A DNA stretch of 64,000 nucleotides from an uncultured Lachnospiraceae bacterium (GTDB taxonomy: Bacteria > Bacillota > Clostridia > Lachnospirales > Lachnospiraceae): NCBI GenBank assembly GCA_934401915.1, contig CAKRSV010000001.1, forward strand, positions 310,001 to 374,000, in the 5' to 3' direction. Position numbers and translations under genes: made by a program. Below, one piece after another: positions 17,030 to 25,018 of the stretch. Position 1 is the first letter of the stretch. Every line of letters starts with the position of its first letter. The notes under the pieces are model-generated. The model did no database searches. It saw only the letters and a list, made by a program, of their open reading frames with translations, and was not told where the DNA came from.

Positions 17030-17128
17030 TTATACGGCGACGCTCAAAAGCATCGGAACCACCATCGCCAAGATCAAAATCGCGATAATGATGGAGGAAA
17101 TAATTTTCCTGTTTTTTCTATTAAACAT
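17030..17128 (-). CDS. 32-aa single-pass membrane peptide
   Basis: Short gene encoding 32 residues: a basic start (MFNRKNRKIISS) and one hydrophobic helix (IIIAILILAMVVPMLLSVAV). Its ATG is 8 nt downstream of a perfect AGGAGG (17142-17137), which is strong support for translation. Another ATG just upstream in a different frame stops after four codons. The gene lies between the VanW gene (63 bp downstream) and a divergent hypothetical gene (50 bp upstream). Peptides with a basic N-terminus and one helix are common in Firmicutes, often ending a small operon or acting with a membrane partner; I do not recognise a named family with certainty. Confidence 0.65.
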   Translation of the reverse strand: MFNRKNRKIISSIIIAILILAMVVPMLLSVAV

Positions 17129-17178
17129 GGCTCATGCCTCCTGACTTACATAAACACTTTGAATGGAGATAATTATAT

Positions 17179-17796
17179 ATGAATTTTATTATTTTGGCAA
17201 GTGTCCTCCTCCTGGGTCTGCTGGTCTTTGTCAGCAATTCCCGCACGAAAAAAACAGATGCAGACACCGTTGCGCACTTCTGGGAACGCGAGCGCGAGGC
17301 GAACCTCACGAGGCGAAAGCCTCTGGATGACCTGGACTACATCTCGCTCCCTCTGGACACCTTTCCCATGACCCTCCTCAAAGAGGACGAACAGGTCGCA
17401 GAATGTATCGAAACCATCCGCACGCTCAGCGCCGAGAAGATCGTCAACTTCACCGGCTTTACCAACACTGATCTCAAGCTGCGCTACGGCGCTCCCAACA
17501 TCAATCTGCTCACCGCCTACGACCAGAATTACACTCTTCTGGTCCGCACACTGCAAAAATGGGCTGACCTGCTGTATCAGAATGGATACCCGCAGGAAGC
17601 GCGCACGCTGCTTGAATTCGCAGTATCCACAGGAAGCGACGTTTCCGGCACCTATCGTCTGCTGTGCAGGATCTACCGGGAAAGCGGCTGCCCGGAAAAG
17701 ATCGACGGTCTTTCGGTGATCGCCGACTCGCTGCAGTCTGCCTCCAAAGGCACTATCGCCCGTATTCTTGCAGAATCTTCGAGATCTGACGGCTAG
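17179..17796 (+). CDS. Hypothetical membrane-anchored protein
   Basis: A 205-aa protein. An N-terminal membrane segment (residues 2-19, FIILASVLLLGLLVFVS) anchors a cytoplasmic or extracytoplasmic helical domain. Conserved-looking features are RRKPLDDLDYISLPLD, and a C-terminal helical part (LLYQNGYPQEARTLLEFAV..SGTYRLLCRIYRESG) that reads like a pair of tetratricopeptide-type helices. I do not recognise the family by name. GGAG precedes the ATG. Its last 44 bp overlap the end of the convergent exonuclease gene on the other strand. Confidence 0.7.
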   Translation: MNFIILASVLLLGLLVFVSNSRTKKTDADTVAHFWEREREANLTRRKPLDDLDYISLPLDTFPMTLLKEDEQVAECIETIRTLSAEKIVNFTGFTNTDLKLRYGAPNINLLTAYDQNYTLLVRTLQKWADLLYQNGYPQEARTLLEFAVSTGSDVSGTYRLLCRIYRESGCPEKIDGLSVIADSLQSASKGTIARILAESSRSDG

Positions 17797-18505
17797 CCTC
17801 GCTTCTGGAGAGGCTTTCTATCTCATACGCTAATACCAGTTTATGCCTGTCCACCAGTTTATATAACTGCTCTTTCTGCGGAATGGTGATAGGCTTTTCT
17901 TTTTTTACCTGATGGATGAGCGGATGCGGACAGAAAAGATTCTTTCCGGGCGTCAGCAGGTTCTGTTCCCATTCCTTTTCATAAAACTGCTCCGCCAGCC
18001 GCCCGTAGAGCACGGCTGTGGCGCGCGCATCGCCAAGCGCCCTGTGTGCCGTATGTGGGATCTCATAATAAGAACACAAAAATCCCAGACTCCGGCTCTC
18101 CAGCTCCGGCAGGTATTTTCGTGCGATCTGCAGCGTATCCACTCCCTTTCGTTCAAAAGGATACCCCAGATTCACCGCCGCCCTTTTCAAAAAAGAAAAA
18201 TCGAACAGGACCGCATGTCCAAGCAGAGGCAATTCCTCCGCAAACTCCAGAAATTTTGGCAAAACTTCTTCGATCCGAGGCGCATCCTTCAGATCTTCCG
18301 CCTGAATTCCGGTCAGGGTTACGATCCGCTCCTCCAGCTGTCTTTGCGGGTTCACAAGCGTGGAAAACTCCTCCTGGGGCACGCCGTCCCGCACCTTGAC
18401 TGCCCCGATCTCTATGATCCTGTCTCTTTTCGGCTCAAGCCCGGTCGTCTCCAGATCCACGCACACATATGTCCCGGTCATTTCCGTTTCTCGTTCTCTT
18501 TCCAA
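17753..18505 (-). CDS. DEDDh 3'-5' exonuclease, DNA polymerase III epsilon-like
   Basis: A 250-aa protein with an exonuclease domain in residues 10-175: motif I VCVDLETTG, motif II LLGHAVLFDFSFL, motif III HRALGDA (His and Asp of DEDDh). This matches stand-alone PolC/DnaQ-type proofreading exonucleases. A C-terminal tail of about 70 residues (PITIPQKEQLYKL..SRSEASRQISKILQEYG) resembles the small helix-hairpin segment seen after some clostridial DnaQ-like proteins. I keep the TTG start at 18505, since AAGGGG lies 6 nt upstream; an ATG eight codons later has no ribosome site. It overlaps the convergent neighbour by 44 bp. Confidence 0.87.
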   Translation of the reverse strand: MERERETEMTGTYVCVDLETTGLEPKRDRIIEIGAVKVRDGVPQEEFSTLVNPQRQLEERIVTLTGIQAEDLKDAPRIEEVLPKFLEFAEELPLLGHAVLFDFSFLKRAAVNLGYPFERKGVDTLQIARKYLPELESRSLGFLCSYYEIPHTAHRALGDARATAVLYGRLAEQFYEKEWEQNLLTPGKNLFCPHPLIHQVKKEKPITIPQKEQLYKLVDRHKLVLAYEIESLSRSEASRQISKILQEYGR

Positions 18506-18519
18506 GTGGTTCCCCTTTT

Positions 18520-20325
18520 CTATGCACTATAGACGGACGGCAGCCGCACGGCTCTGGCGTCTCCCGTGAGTGGATCTCTCTTCTGATAATCAAACAGCAC
18601 GGCCTCCGGCTCCTCGTACCGGCCGCTGTCCGGCGTAAGCTCTTTTTTCCATACCGGATAAGCGAAAAATTCAATATGCGTCATCCTCGCCATCTGCCTG
18701 CTGTCGTATGTCTCATAATCTTTCAGAAATACCCTGTTTTTCTCCTCTTCCTCATAAAAGGCGCGGCACCATCCCTTCTGTTCCTCGTTTGCGCCATCCT
18801 GCGCGGCAAATTCCGGTCTGCTCTTACTGTTTTCGCGCAGATACAGATCATAGAGCAGCGTCTCTTTCACCAGTTCCTCTTTTCCAGCAAGGGCTGTGGT
18901 CATACAGAACGCAAACAGCACCTGGTAACGATTTGCACGCGACGGTGTCTGCACGAACAGACCTTCCTGCTTATAAAATGCCGCCAGCGCTTCGTAGATC
19001 CCGAACGCATCCGGGTAGACCTTTTCGAGAAGTGCTATCGTGTGCACGTACTGGTTGCTGTTATAGTAGATTTCCACCATCTCCTCCACTTCTTTAAGTC
19101 TGAGAAGTTCCTCATAGGAAAGCCACTTCGTAAAAAGGACCTCATACGGAGGTGAATCCAGATATGCCAATCCGTATTCCTCCGCTTTTTCATACATCGG
19201 CGATCCCTTCAGCACTTTGAGAAAGCCAAGCTGGAGCTGTTCCGGGTGCAGCGCGTATACCTTGTTAAACGAATCCCGGAACGTCTCGTAATCCTCATAG
19301 GGCAGACCGGCTATCAGGTCCAGGTGCACATGGATATTATGTTTCTCCCGAATCGAATTGACAACATAACACAGCCTGTCCATATCCGTCGTCCGGTTGA
19401 TTTCCCGAAGCGTCTGCGGATGAAATGTCTGCACGCCGATCTCCATCTGCATCAGTCCAGGGCGCATCGTGCCCAGAAGGGCAAGCTGTTCCTGCGTGAT
19501 CAAGTCTGCTTCTATCTCAAAATGAAAGTTCGTAACACCATTGTCATACTCCTGCAAAAACTTCCATATTTCCGCTGCATGCTCCCGGTTACAGTTAAAC
19601 GTCCGGTCCACAAACTTGACCTGTTTTACCTGCCGTTCCAGGAAAAAGGTAAGCTCGCGTTTCACAACCTCAATATCCCGCAGTCGAACCTTCTTATCGA
19701 TCGAGGACAGACAGTAGCTGCACCGGTAAGGACATCCCCGGCTGCTCTCATAATACAGGATCCGATTTTCAAATGGCTCCATATCGGAATAGAGAAAAGG
19801 CAGCTCCGTCAGGTTCGTCAGTTCCCTTTTTCCCGTGTAAACGATATTTTTCTCCTCCCGGTATACAAGCCCACGGATTCTGCAAAGCTCTTCCGGATTC
19901 TCCGACTGTCCGTCGTCCACAGCACTGTTCTCCATGGAATGGTAGTATTGCCATAGCTCGCGAAAGGTTTTTTCTCCCTCTCCAACCATAATTCCCCTGA
20001 CTCCGGGAAACTTTTGCAAAACCTCCCCGGCACAGTAAGACACCTCTGGGCCGCCCAGCCAGATTTCTGCTCCCGGAAGGATCTTCGAAAGCTCCGGCAG
20101 AAGCTCAGTCACCATCTTCCAGTTCCAGATATAGCACGATATTGCAACTACATCCGGGTTATGTCGGTAAATACCGGCCAGAATGTCTTCGCACCGATGA
20201 TTGATGGTGTACTCGGCAATCTGTATCTCCTGCTGCGCCTCTTCTCCTGCATAGGCGCGCAGACTGTAGACCGCCGGGTTTGAGTGGATATATTTCGCAT
20301 TGATGGCTGTCAGCAATATCTTCAT
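18520..20325 (-). CDS. B12-binding-domain radical SAM protein with DUF4080
   Basis: A 601-aa protein. The N-terminus (about 1-140) is a cobalamin-binding-like Rossmann domain with NPDVVAISCYIWNW and WLGGPEVSY. The radical SAM domain (about 185-400) carries the 4Fe-4S motif SSRGCPYRCSYCLSS (CxxxCxxC). The C-terminal segment (about 410-600) matches the DUF4080 family pattern, including YEVLFTKWLSYEELLRLK. Substrate unknown. Enzymes of this group often methylate unactivated carbons, but that is family-level inference. GGGAGAGA precedes the ATG. It is 14 bp upstream of the exonuclease gene, so co-transcription is likely. Confidence 0.87.
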   Translation of the reverse strand: MKILLTAINAKYIHSNPAVYSLRAYAGEEAQQEIQIAEYTINHRCEDILAGIYRHNPDVVAISCYIWNWKMVTELLPELSKILPGAEIWLGGPEVSYCAGEVLQKFPGVRGIMVGEGEKTFRELWQYYHSMENSAVDDGQSENPEELCRIRGLVYREEKNIVYTGKRELTNLTELPFLYSDMEPFENRILYYESSRGCPYRCSYCLSSIDKKVRLRDIEVVKRELTFFLERQVKQVKFVDRTFNCNREHAAEIWKFLQEYDNGVTNFHFEIEADLITQEQLALLGTMRPGLMQMEIGVQTFHPQTLREINRTTDMDRLCYVVNSIREKHNIHVHLDLIAGLPYEDYETFRDSFNKVYALHPEQLQLGFLKVLKGSPMYEKAEEYGLAYLDSPPYEVLFTKWLSYEELLRLKEVEEMVEIYYNSNQYVHTIALLEKVYPDAFGIYEALAAFYKQEGLFVQTPSRANRYQVLFAFCMTTALAGKEELVKETLLYDLYLRENSKSRPEFAAQDGANEEQKGWCRAFYEEEEKNRVFLKDYETYDSRQMARMTHIEFFAYPVWKKELTPDSGRYEEPEAVLFDYQKRDPLTGDARAVRLPSVYSA

Positions 20326-20399
20326 GGATTCTCTCCCACATTTTTTCGCTATTTATATTATAGCAAATTCCCGCATTACCCGCATAAAATGTTTTTCGT

Positions 20400-20420
20400 C
20401 GTACAACATATTGTTGTACG
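20400..20420. promoter_or_regulatory. Palindrome in divergent intergenic region, site A
   Basis: CGTACAACA-TAT-TGTTGTACG: perfect 9-bp arms around 3 bp, between the radical SAM gene (-) and the XRE regulator (+). Candidate operator, most simply for the adjacent XRE protein. Confidence 0.55.
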
Positions 20421-20493
20421 CAATCAGGACACTATACTCATTTCGCAAAATTAAGATAACTTTTCTGAGCTTTCACCCAGCTGCTACCCCCAA

Positions 20494-20511
20494 ATATGCA
20501 AAATTGCATAT
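20494..20511. promoter_or_regulatory. Palindrome in divergent intergenic region, site B
   Basis: ATATGCAA-AA-TTGCATAT: perfect 8-bp arms, about 40 bp before a TATAAT box (20552-20557) that serves as likely -10 of the XRE gene. It differs in sequence from site A, so the two may bind different proteins. Confidence 0.55.
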
Positions 20512-20575
20512 CCGTATATAAAATTCGCATATTTTTCTGCTCAGAATAAACTATAATGAGGAAAAGGGTATACAA

Positions 20576-20923
20576 ATGAAAACAAGAATAAGGGAACTTC
20601 GACTGGAAAAAAAGCTAACTCAATATGCACTGGCTGAATGTCTCGGCACCACACAGACGACTCTGAGCCGTATCGAAACTGGCGGTGGTATGCCTGACGC
20701 CTTGATGTTAATTTCCTTGTCTCACATATTCCATGTCACGATTGATTACATCTTATTTCTGTCTGACGAGAGAATGACTGCGGATTCCCTTCTGGCAGAA
20801 AATCTTTACAGTATCAAAAAGTATCAGCGACTCATTTCCATCTATCAGAAAATGAACAACAAACAACAGAACGACTGTTATGCCTTTCTTTGCAGCATGA
20901 CCGGCCACCCGGAGGATTTCTGA
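20576..20923 (+). CDS. XRE family helix-turn-helix regulator
   Basis: A 115-aa protein with a Cro/CI-type helix-turn-helix at residues 4-60 (IRELRLEKKLTQYALAECLG..TTLSRIETGGGMPD) and a short helical C-terminus that may dimerise. A TATAAT box and GGAAAAGGG lie upstream. It is divergent from the radical SAM gene, with two palindromes between them that could be its operators. The target genes cannot be told from sequence. Confidence 0.85.
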   Translation: MKTRIRELRLEKKLTQYALAECLGTTQTTLSRIETGGGMPDALMLISLSHIFHVTIDYILFLSDERMTADSLLAENLYSIKKYQRLISIYQKMNNKQQNDCYAFLCSMTGHPEDF

Positions 20924-21080
20924 TCCCGCCGTGCCGTTTTCCCTGTCGTTTCGCCCTATCCGGTTGTCTAATCAAACTATTTGTGTAAATATAGCATGTC
21001 TGACAGACAGAGCATCACCCCAATTTTACATCTGTCTGATCTGTTCCGCAGGCTTATTCTCGCTGTGGCATATCTAAAAA

Positions 21081-21108
21081 GGGCTGTCACAGCATTGCTG
21101 TACAGCCC
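21081..21108 (-). terminator. Terminator of galKT operon
   Basis: Nested hairpin GGGCTGT/ACAGCCC with inner CAGCA/TGCTG arms. On the minus strand it is followed by CTTTTT, and it lies 57 bp past the galT stop. Confidence 0.8.
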
Positions 21109-21164
21109 CATTTCTTATTTCTGGAATCTCTCGTATCCCTATCCTGTTTTCAAAGCCCTGCTTC

Positions 21165-22661
21165 TTACAGAGATTCAATAAAACGGTCAAACGCCGCCTG
21201 TCCCTCTTCCGTTCTCTTATAGACTCCGGCATCCTCAAGCACCTGCATAAAGACGTCTCCGATCTCCTTGTGCAGAATATCCATGATATTGCTCTCATCC
21301 ACCTTCTCATACCGTGGAAGGAATTCTTCCACCCAGTCGGCATGCTTCTCCAGCACCTCATCCTTGCGGATATCCGCGCCGCTAAGGATCGCCTTGGAAA
21401 GCTGCTCCATCTCACCCTTTAACCGCGCCGGAAGCACTGCCAGTCCCATCACCTCGATCAGACCGATGTTTTCCTTCTTAATGTGGTGCAGTTTTGCATG
21501 CGGATGGTACACGCCAAGCGGATGCTCCGGCGTGGTGATATTGTTGCGCAAAACCAGATCGAGTTCATAGTTTTCGCCGCGCTTTCTGGCGATCGGCGTG
21601 ATCGTGTTATGCGGCTCGCCGTCTGTCTCTGCATAGATAAAAGCCGCCTCATCCGTATAACCTCTCCACGCTGCAAGGATCTTATCCGCAAGCGCGATCA
21701 GTCTTTCCGGCTCTTTCGCTGAAATACGGATAACCGACATCGGCCATTTGACGATGCCCGCCTTGACGTCCTCAAATCCGCAGATCGTGAACTCCCTCTC
21801 TACCGGAGCCTTCGCCATGGGGAATTCATAATGTCCGCCCTGAAAATGATCGTGACTCAGGATCGACCCTCCCACGATCGGCAGATCCGCGTTGGAGCCG
21901 ACAATGTAATGCGGGAATTGCTTTACAAAATCAAAGAGCTTGCAAAAAGTATCGTGTTCGATCTTCATCGGGACATGCCTGGAGTTAAACACGATACAGT
22001 GCTCTGCGTAATATACATAGGGTGAATACTGGAATCCCCACTGGCTGCCGTTGATCGTCACCGGTATGATCCGGTGATTCTGTCTTGCCGGGTGGTTCAG
22101 TCTCCCTGCATAGCCCTCGTTCTCCACGCAGAGAAGGCACTTGGGATAGCCGCTCTGCTTTGCATTTTTAGCTGCTGCGATCGCCTTCGGATCCTTCTCC
22201 GGCTTGGAAAGATTGATCGTGATATCCAGATCGCCATATTGGGTCTGTGTGATCCACTTCTGATCCTTCTTGATCCGGTATCTTCTGATATAGTCCGTGT
22301 CCTGGCTCAGCTTATAAAAATAATCGGTTGCCTCCTTGGGACTTTTCTCATATTTTTCATGGAAAATGCGGATCACTTCACTCGGTCTTGGCACAAGAAC
22401 GGACATGATCTTCGTATCAAAAAGATCCCGATAGGCTACACTGTTCTCTTCAAGCAGCCCCTTCTCATACGCATAATCCAGCATCTCGCCGAGGATCGTC
22501 TCCAGCTCCTCCACCTGCACGGACACATTTTCCTGCTCTCCCGGCTCATCCAGTCCGAACAGCTCCAGCAGTCTGTTTGTCGTATATATTTTATCCGCAG
22601 GCTCGATCAGCCCTGTAATTAACCCATACTGTACCAGTTTTGCAATATTTTCCTGAATCAT
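21165..22661 (-). CDS. galT: UDP-glucose--hexose-1-phosphate uridylyltransferase, class II GalT
   Basis: Leloir-pathway enzyme that swaps UMP between UDP-glucose and galactose-1-phosphate. At 498 aa it belongs to the Firmicutes class II family and not the shorter HIT-like class I. Family segments include the N-terminal helical region ending LFDTKIMSVLVPRPSEVI, CLLCVENEGYAGRLNHPARQNHRI, GSILSHDHFQGGHYEFPMAKA, and LGVYHPHAKLHHIKKENIGLIEVMGLAVLP. AGGAGCGAAG precedes the ATG. It follows galK by 20 bp and the operon ends at the hairpin at 21081-21108. Confidence 0.95.
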   Translation of the reverse strand: MIQENIAKLVQYGLITGLIEPADKIYTTNRLLELFGLDEPGEQENVSVQVEELETILGEMLDYAYEKGLLEENSVAYRDLFDTKIMSVLVPRPSEVIRIFHEKYEKSPKEATDYFYKLSQDTDYIRRYRIKKDQKWITQTQYGDLDITINLSKPEKDPKAIAAAKNAKQSGYPKCLLCVENEGYAGRLNHPARQNHRIIPVTINGSQWGFQYSPYVYYAEHCIVFNSRHVPMKIEHDTFCKLFDFVKQFPHYIVGSNADLPIVGGSILSHDHFQGGHYEFPMAKAPVEREFTICGFEDVKAGIVKWPMSVIRISAKEPERLIALADKILAAWRGYTDEAAFIYAETDGEPHNTITPIARKRGENYELDLVLRNNITTPEHPLGVYHPHAKLHHIKKENIGLIEVMGLAVLPARLKGEMEQLSKAILSGADIRKDEVLEKHADWVEEFLPRYEKVDESNIMDILHKEIGDVFMQVLEDAGVYKRTEEGQAAFDRFIESL

Positions 22662-22681
22662 CTCTTCGCTCCTTATCTGCC

Positions 22682-23845
22682 TTACAGCTTAGACGGGCCG
22701 TCCCCGATCTCCACTACATAGAAATCTGCGGTCTTGCCAACGCGCTCCTGATATGCCGCGCCGACCTTTTCCTTAAAGGTCTCCACTGCCTCGTCCTTCA
22801 CAATGCTCACGGTACAGCCGCCGAAGCCGCCGCCGGTGATACGGGAACCGATCACGCCGTCGATCTTCCATGCCTCTTCGACCAGCACGTCGATCTCCTC
22901 GCAGGACACTGCATAGTCGTCCCGGAGCGATACATGGGAAGCGTTCATCAGCTCTCCAAACAGCTTGAGATTGTTCTTCTTCAACGCTTCAACGGCACGG
23001 ATCGTTCTCTGGTTCTCATACACAGCATGTTTTGCTCTCTTAACGCGCGTCTCGTCCTTGATCGCAGCCTTGTTCTCTTCAAACTCTTCCTCGGTCAGAT
23101 CTCCGAGCCCGTTGATCTTCACAACTGTCTGCAACTCCTCCAGAGCTTTCTCACACTCGCTTCTTCTGACATTGTACTCCGAATTGACGAGCGAATGTTT
23201 TACGTTGCTGTTCGTCACAACGATCTTCGCTCCCTGAAGCACCAGCGGCGCATACTCATAGGAGAGATCCGCGGTATCCAAAAAGATCGCGTGATCCTTC
23301 TTTCCCATGGCGGATGCAAACTGATCCATGATACCACAGTTCATTCCATTGAAATTGTTCTCCGAATACTGACCGATCTTGGCAAGATCAATGTTGGTCA
23401 CGTCAAAGCCGAACAGATCCCTCAGATAATAGCCGGTCAGCACCTCAAGCGATGCGGAAGAAGAAAGTCCGGATCCGTTGGGAATATTGCCGTTCAGCAC
23501 AACGTCCAGTCCGCAGTCCATCTTCATGCCACGCCCCGCAAAGGCCCACATAACTCCCTTGGGATAGTTCGTCCATCCTGCCTCTTTGCCAGGCGTCAGC
23601 TCATCAATACTGGAAGAGATCACCCCCAGCTCCTCAAAATTCATCGAGTAAAAATGAAGCTCTCTGTCTGCTCTCTTACGGACTGCCGCATAAGTTCCGA
23701 TCGTCAGCGCACAGGGAAATACATGTCCCCCATTGTAATCGGTGTGCTCTCCGATCAGATTCACACGCCCCGGTGCGAAATATACCTGCACGCCCTGCGC
23801 GTCCCCGAAAATCTCTTCAAACTTCTTGATCACTGTTTCTTTCAT
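22682..23845 (-). CDS. galK: Galactokinase
   Basis: A 387-aa GHMP kinase that phosphorylates galactose at C1. Signatures: galactokinase motif GRVNLIGEHTDYNGGHV near residue 26, ATP-binding NIPNGSGLSSSASLEV, and GSRITGGGFGGCTVSIV near the C-terminus. I moved the start to 23845, which gives MKETVIKKFEE as in other GalK proteins and has GGAGACGGGG upstream; 23 extra codons would add an unlikely basic leader. First gene of a galK-galT operon. A 35-bp palindrome and promoter-like sequence lie about 105-140 bp upstream. Confidence 0.96.
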   Translation of the reverse strand: MKETVIKKFEEIFGDAQGVQVYFAPGRVNLIGEHTDYNGGHVFPCALTIGTYAAVRKRADRELHFYSMNFEELGVISSSIDELTPGKEAGWTNYPKGVMWAFAGRGMKMDCGLDVVLNGNIPNGSGLSSSASLEVLTGYYLRDLFGFDVTNIDLAKIGQYSENNFNGMNCGIMDQFASAMGKKDHAIFLDTADLSYEYAPLVLQGAKIVVTNSNVKHSLVNSEYNVRRSECEKALEELQTVVKINGLGDLTEEEFEENKAAIKDETRVKRAKHAVYENQRTIRAVEALKKNNLKLFGELMNASHVSLRDDYAVSCEEIDVLVEEAWKIDGVIGSRITGGGFGGCTVSIVKDEAVETFKEKVGAAYQERVGKTADFYVVEIGDGPSKL

Positions 23846-23950
23846 ACCCCGTCTCCTTTTCCTTTTTGTTGTTCTGTAAGCCCCTGTTGTTTCCACCGGA
23901 CGCATCACGCGCACCCGGTTGTTCTTCTTTATTTATCTACCCTTATAATA

Positions 23951-23985
23951 AACAAAGATAACCTTTTGCAAAAGTTATCTTTGTT
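23951..23985. promoter_or_regulatory. 35-bp palindrome upstream of galK
   Basis: AACAAAGATAAC, c, TTTTGCAAAA, GTTATCTTTGTT: 12-bp perfect arms around a TTTTGCAAAA core that is itself palindromic. On the minus strand it is bounded by TTGACA upstream (24000-23995) and a TTATAA-like -10 downstream, so it would overlap the galK promoter. Candidate operator for the AraC protein encoded next door or for a GalR/CcpA-type repressor elsewhere. Confidence 0.65.
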
Positions 23986-24073
23986 GTATATACCTGTCAA
24001 AATGTTATATTCAATTCTTGTATCCTGTCAGAATCCCACTCGCAGAACCGGCTTTTCCAAACAGCCCACGCAC

Positions 24074-24970
24074 CTACAAGCGGTTGATCTGATTGATAAA
24101 TTCCTCCACCTGCTTCAGATCTTCTTTGTTCCGCCGTCCCTCACCCTTGAGCATCTCCTTGCGGTAGCCTGTCGGAGAGATCTTTTTCATCTGGCGGAAA
24201 GCCTTCGTGAACACCAGCGGATCATGGTAGCCGCAGGAGATCGCTATACTCTCGATGGGAAGCGATGTAAGCTGCAAAAGCTCTGCCGCCTTGGTGATCC
24301 GAAACGTAGTCAGAAACTGCTGCGGCGACATCCCCATCGAATTTTGGAACAAGGTGTAAAGATAGCTCCGGTTGATGCAGACATAGTCCGCCACATCCGT
24401 CACCTTGATCGGATTGCAGTAATTACTCTGGATAAAAGAGATCGCCTTGCGCACGTAAATATTCGCCCGGTCCACCTCGTCTTTTTCCGCCACCTGCGTT
24501 CCGTTCGCTATGACAGAAAGAAAGATACCAAGCTGCCCATTCCTCCTGAGATCGTTGGAAAGTCCATAGGTGTTATGTTCCATCATATCTTTCACGATAT
24601 GATACAGCTCCTCCGACTCCTCCGAGCGGAAGATCGGCTGCCTGACGGACAATCCGATCTCTTCCACATACTCTGCCGCCTGCGTTCCGCTGAATCCTAC
24701 CCACGCATAAGTCCACGGATCTTTCTCGTCCGCCTGATAAAACGCAAGCTCATCCGGCGTGATCAAAAAACCGCATCCCGCCTCCAGCAGGTATTCTTCC
24801 CCGCCGATGACCGCTTTTCCCTTTCCGCTGAGAATATAGTGGATCAGATAATGCGGCTTCAACGCCGGCCCGAAGCTGTGCAGCGGCTCTGTCTTGGAAA
24901 CCCCGCAGCAGTTGACGTACAGCGCTCCCGTCTGACCTCCCGCGAACTCCAGTTTATATGCCTTTTCCAT
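24074..24970 (-). CDS. AraC family regulator, probable regulator of galKT
   Basis: A 298-aa protein. The N-terminal cupin-like sensor (about 5-170) contains HYILSGKGKAVIGGEEYLLEAG and FLITPDELAFYQADEKDPWTYAWVGFSG, typical of AraC proteins that sense sugars. The C-terminal double helix-turn-helix (about 190-290) has VTDVADYVCINRSYLYTLFQ and SIAISCGYHDPLVFTKAFRQMKKISPTGYR. Start 24970 (MEKAYKL) follows GAGGGA closely. Gene order hybrid kinase, AraC, galK, galT on one strand suggests it controls galactose or galactoside use; this is inference from position. Confidence 0.88.
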   Translation of the reverse strand: MEKAYKLEFAGGQTGALYVNCCGVSKTEPLHSFGPALKPHYLIHYILSGKGKAVIGGEEYLLEAGCGFLITPDELAFYQADEKDPWTYAWVGFSGTQAAEYVEEIGLSVRQPIFRSEESEELYHIVKDMMEHNTYGLSNDLRRNGQLGIFLSVIANGTQVAEKDEVDRANIYVRKAISFIQSNYCNPIKVTDVADYVCINRSYLYTLFQNSMGMSPQQFLTTFRITKAAELLQLTSLPIESIAISCGYHDPLVFTKAFRQMKKISPTGYRKEMLKGEGRRNKEDLKQVEEFINQINRL

Positions 24971-25018
24971 GCGCTCCCTCACTCGCCTGCAGCGTGTATC
25001 CGCTGTAGATCTGCCAGA

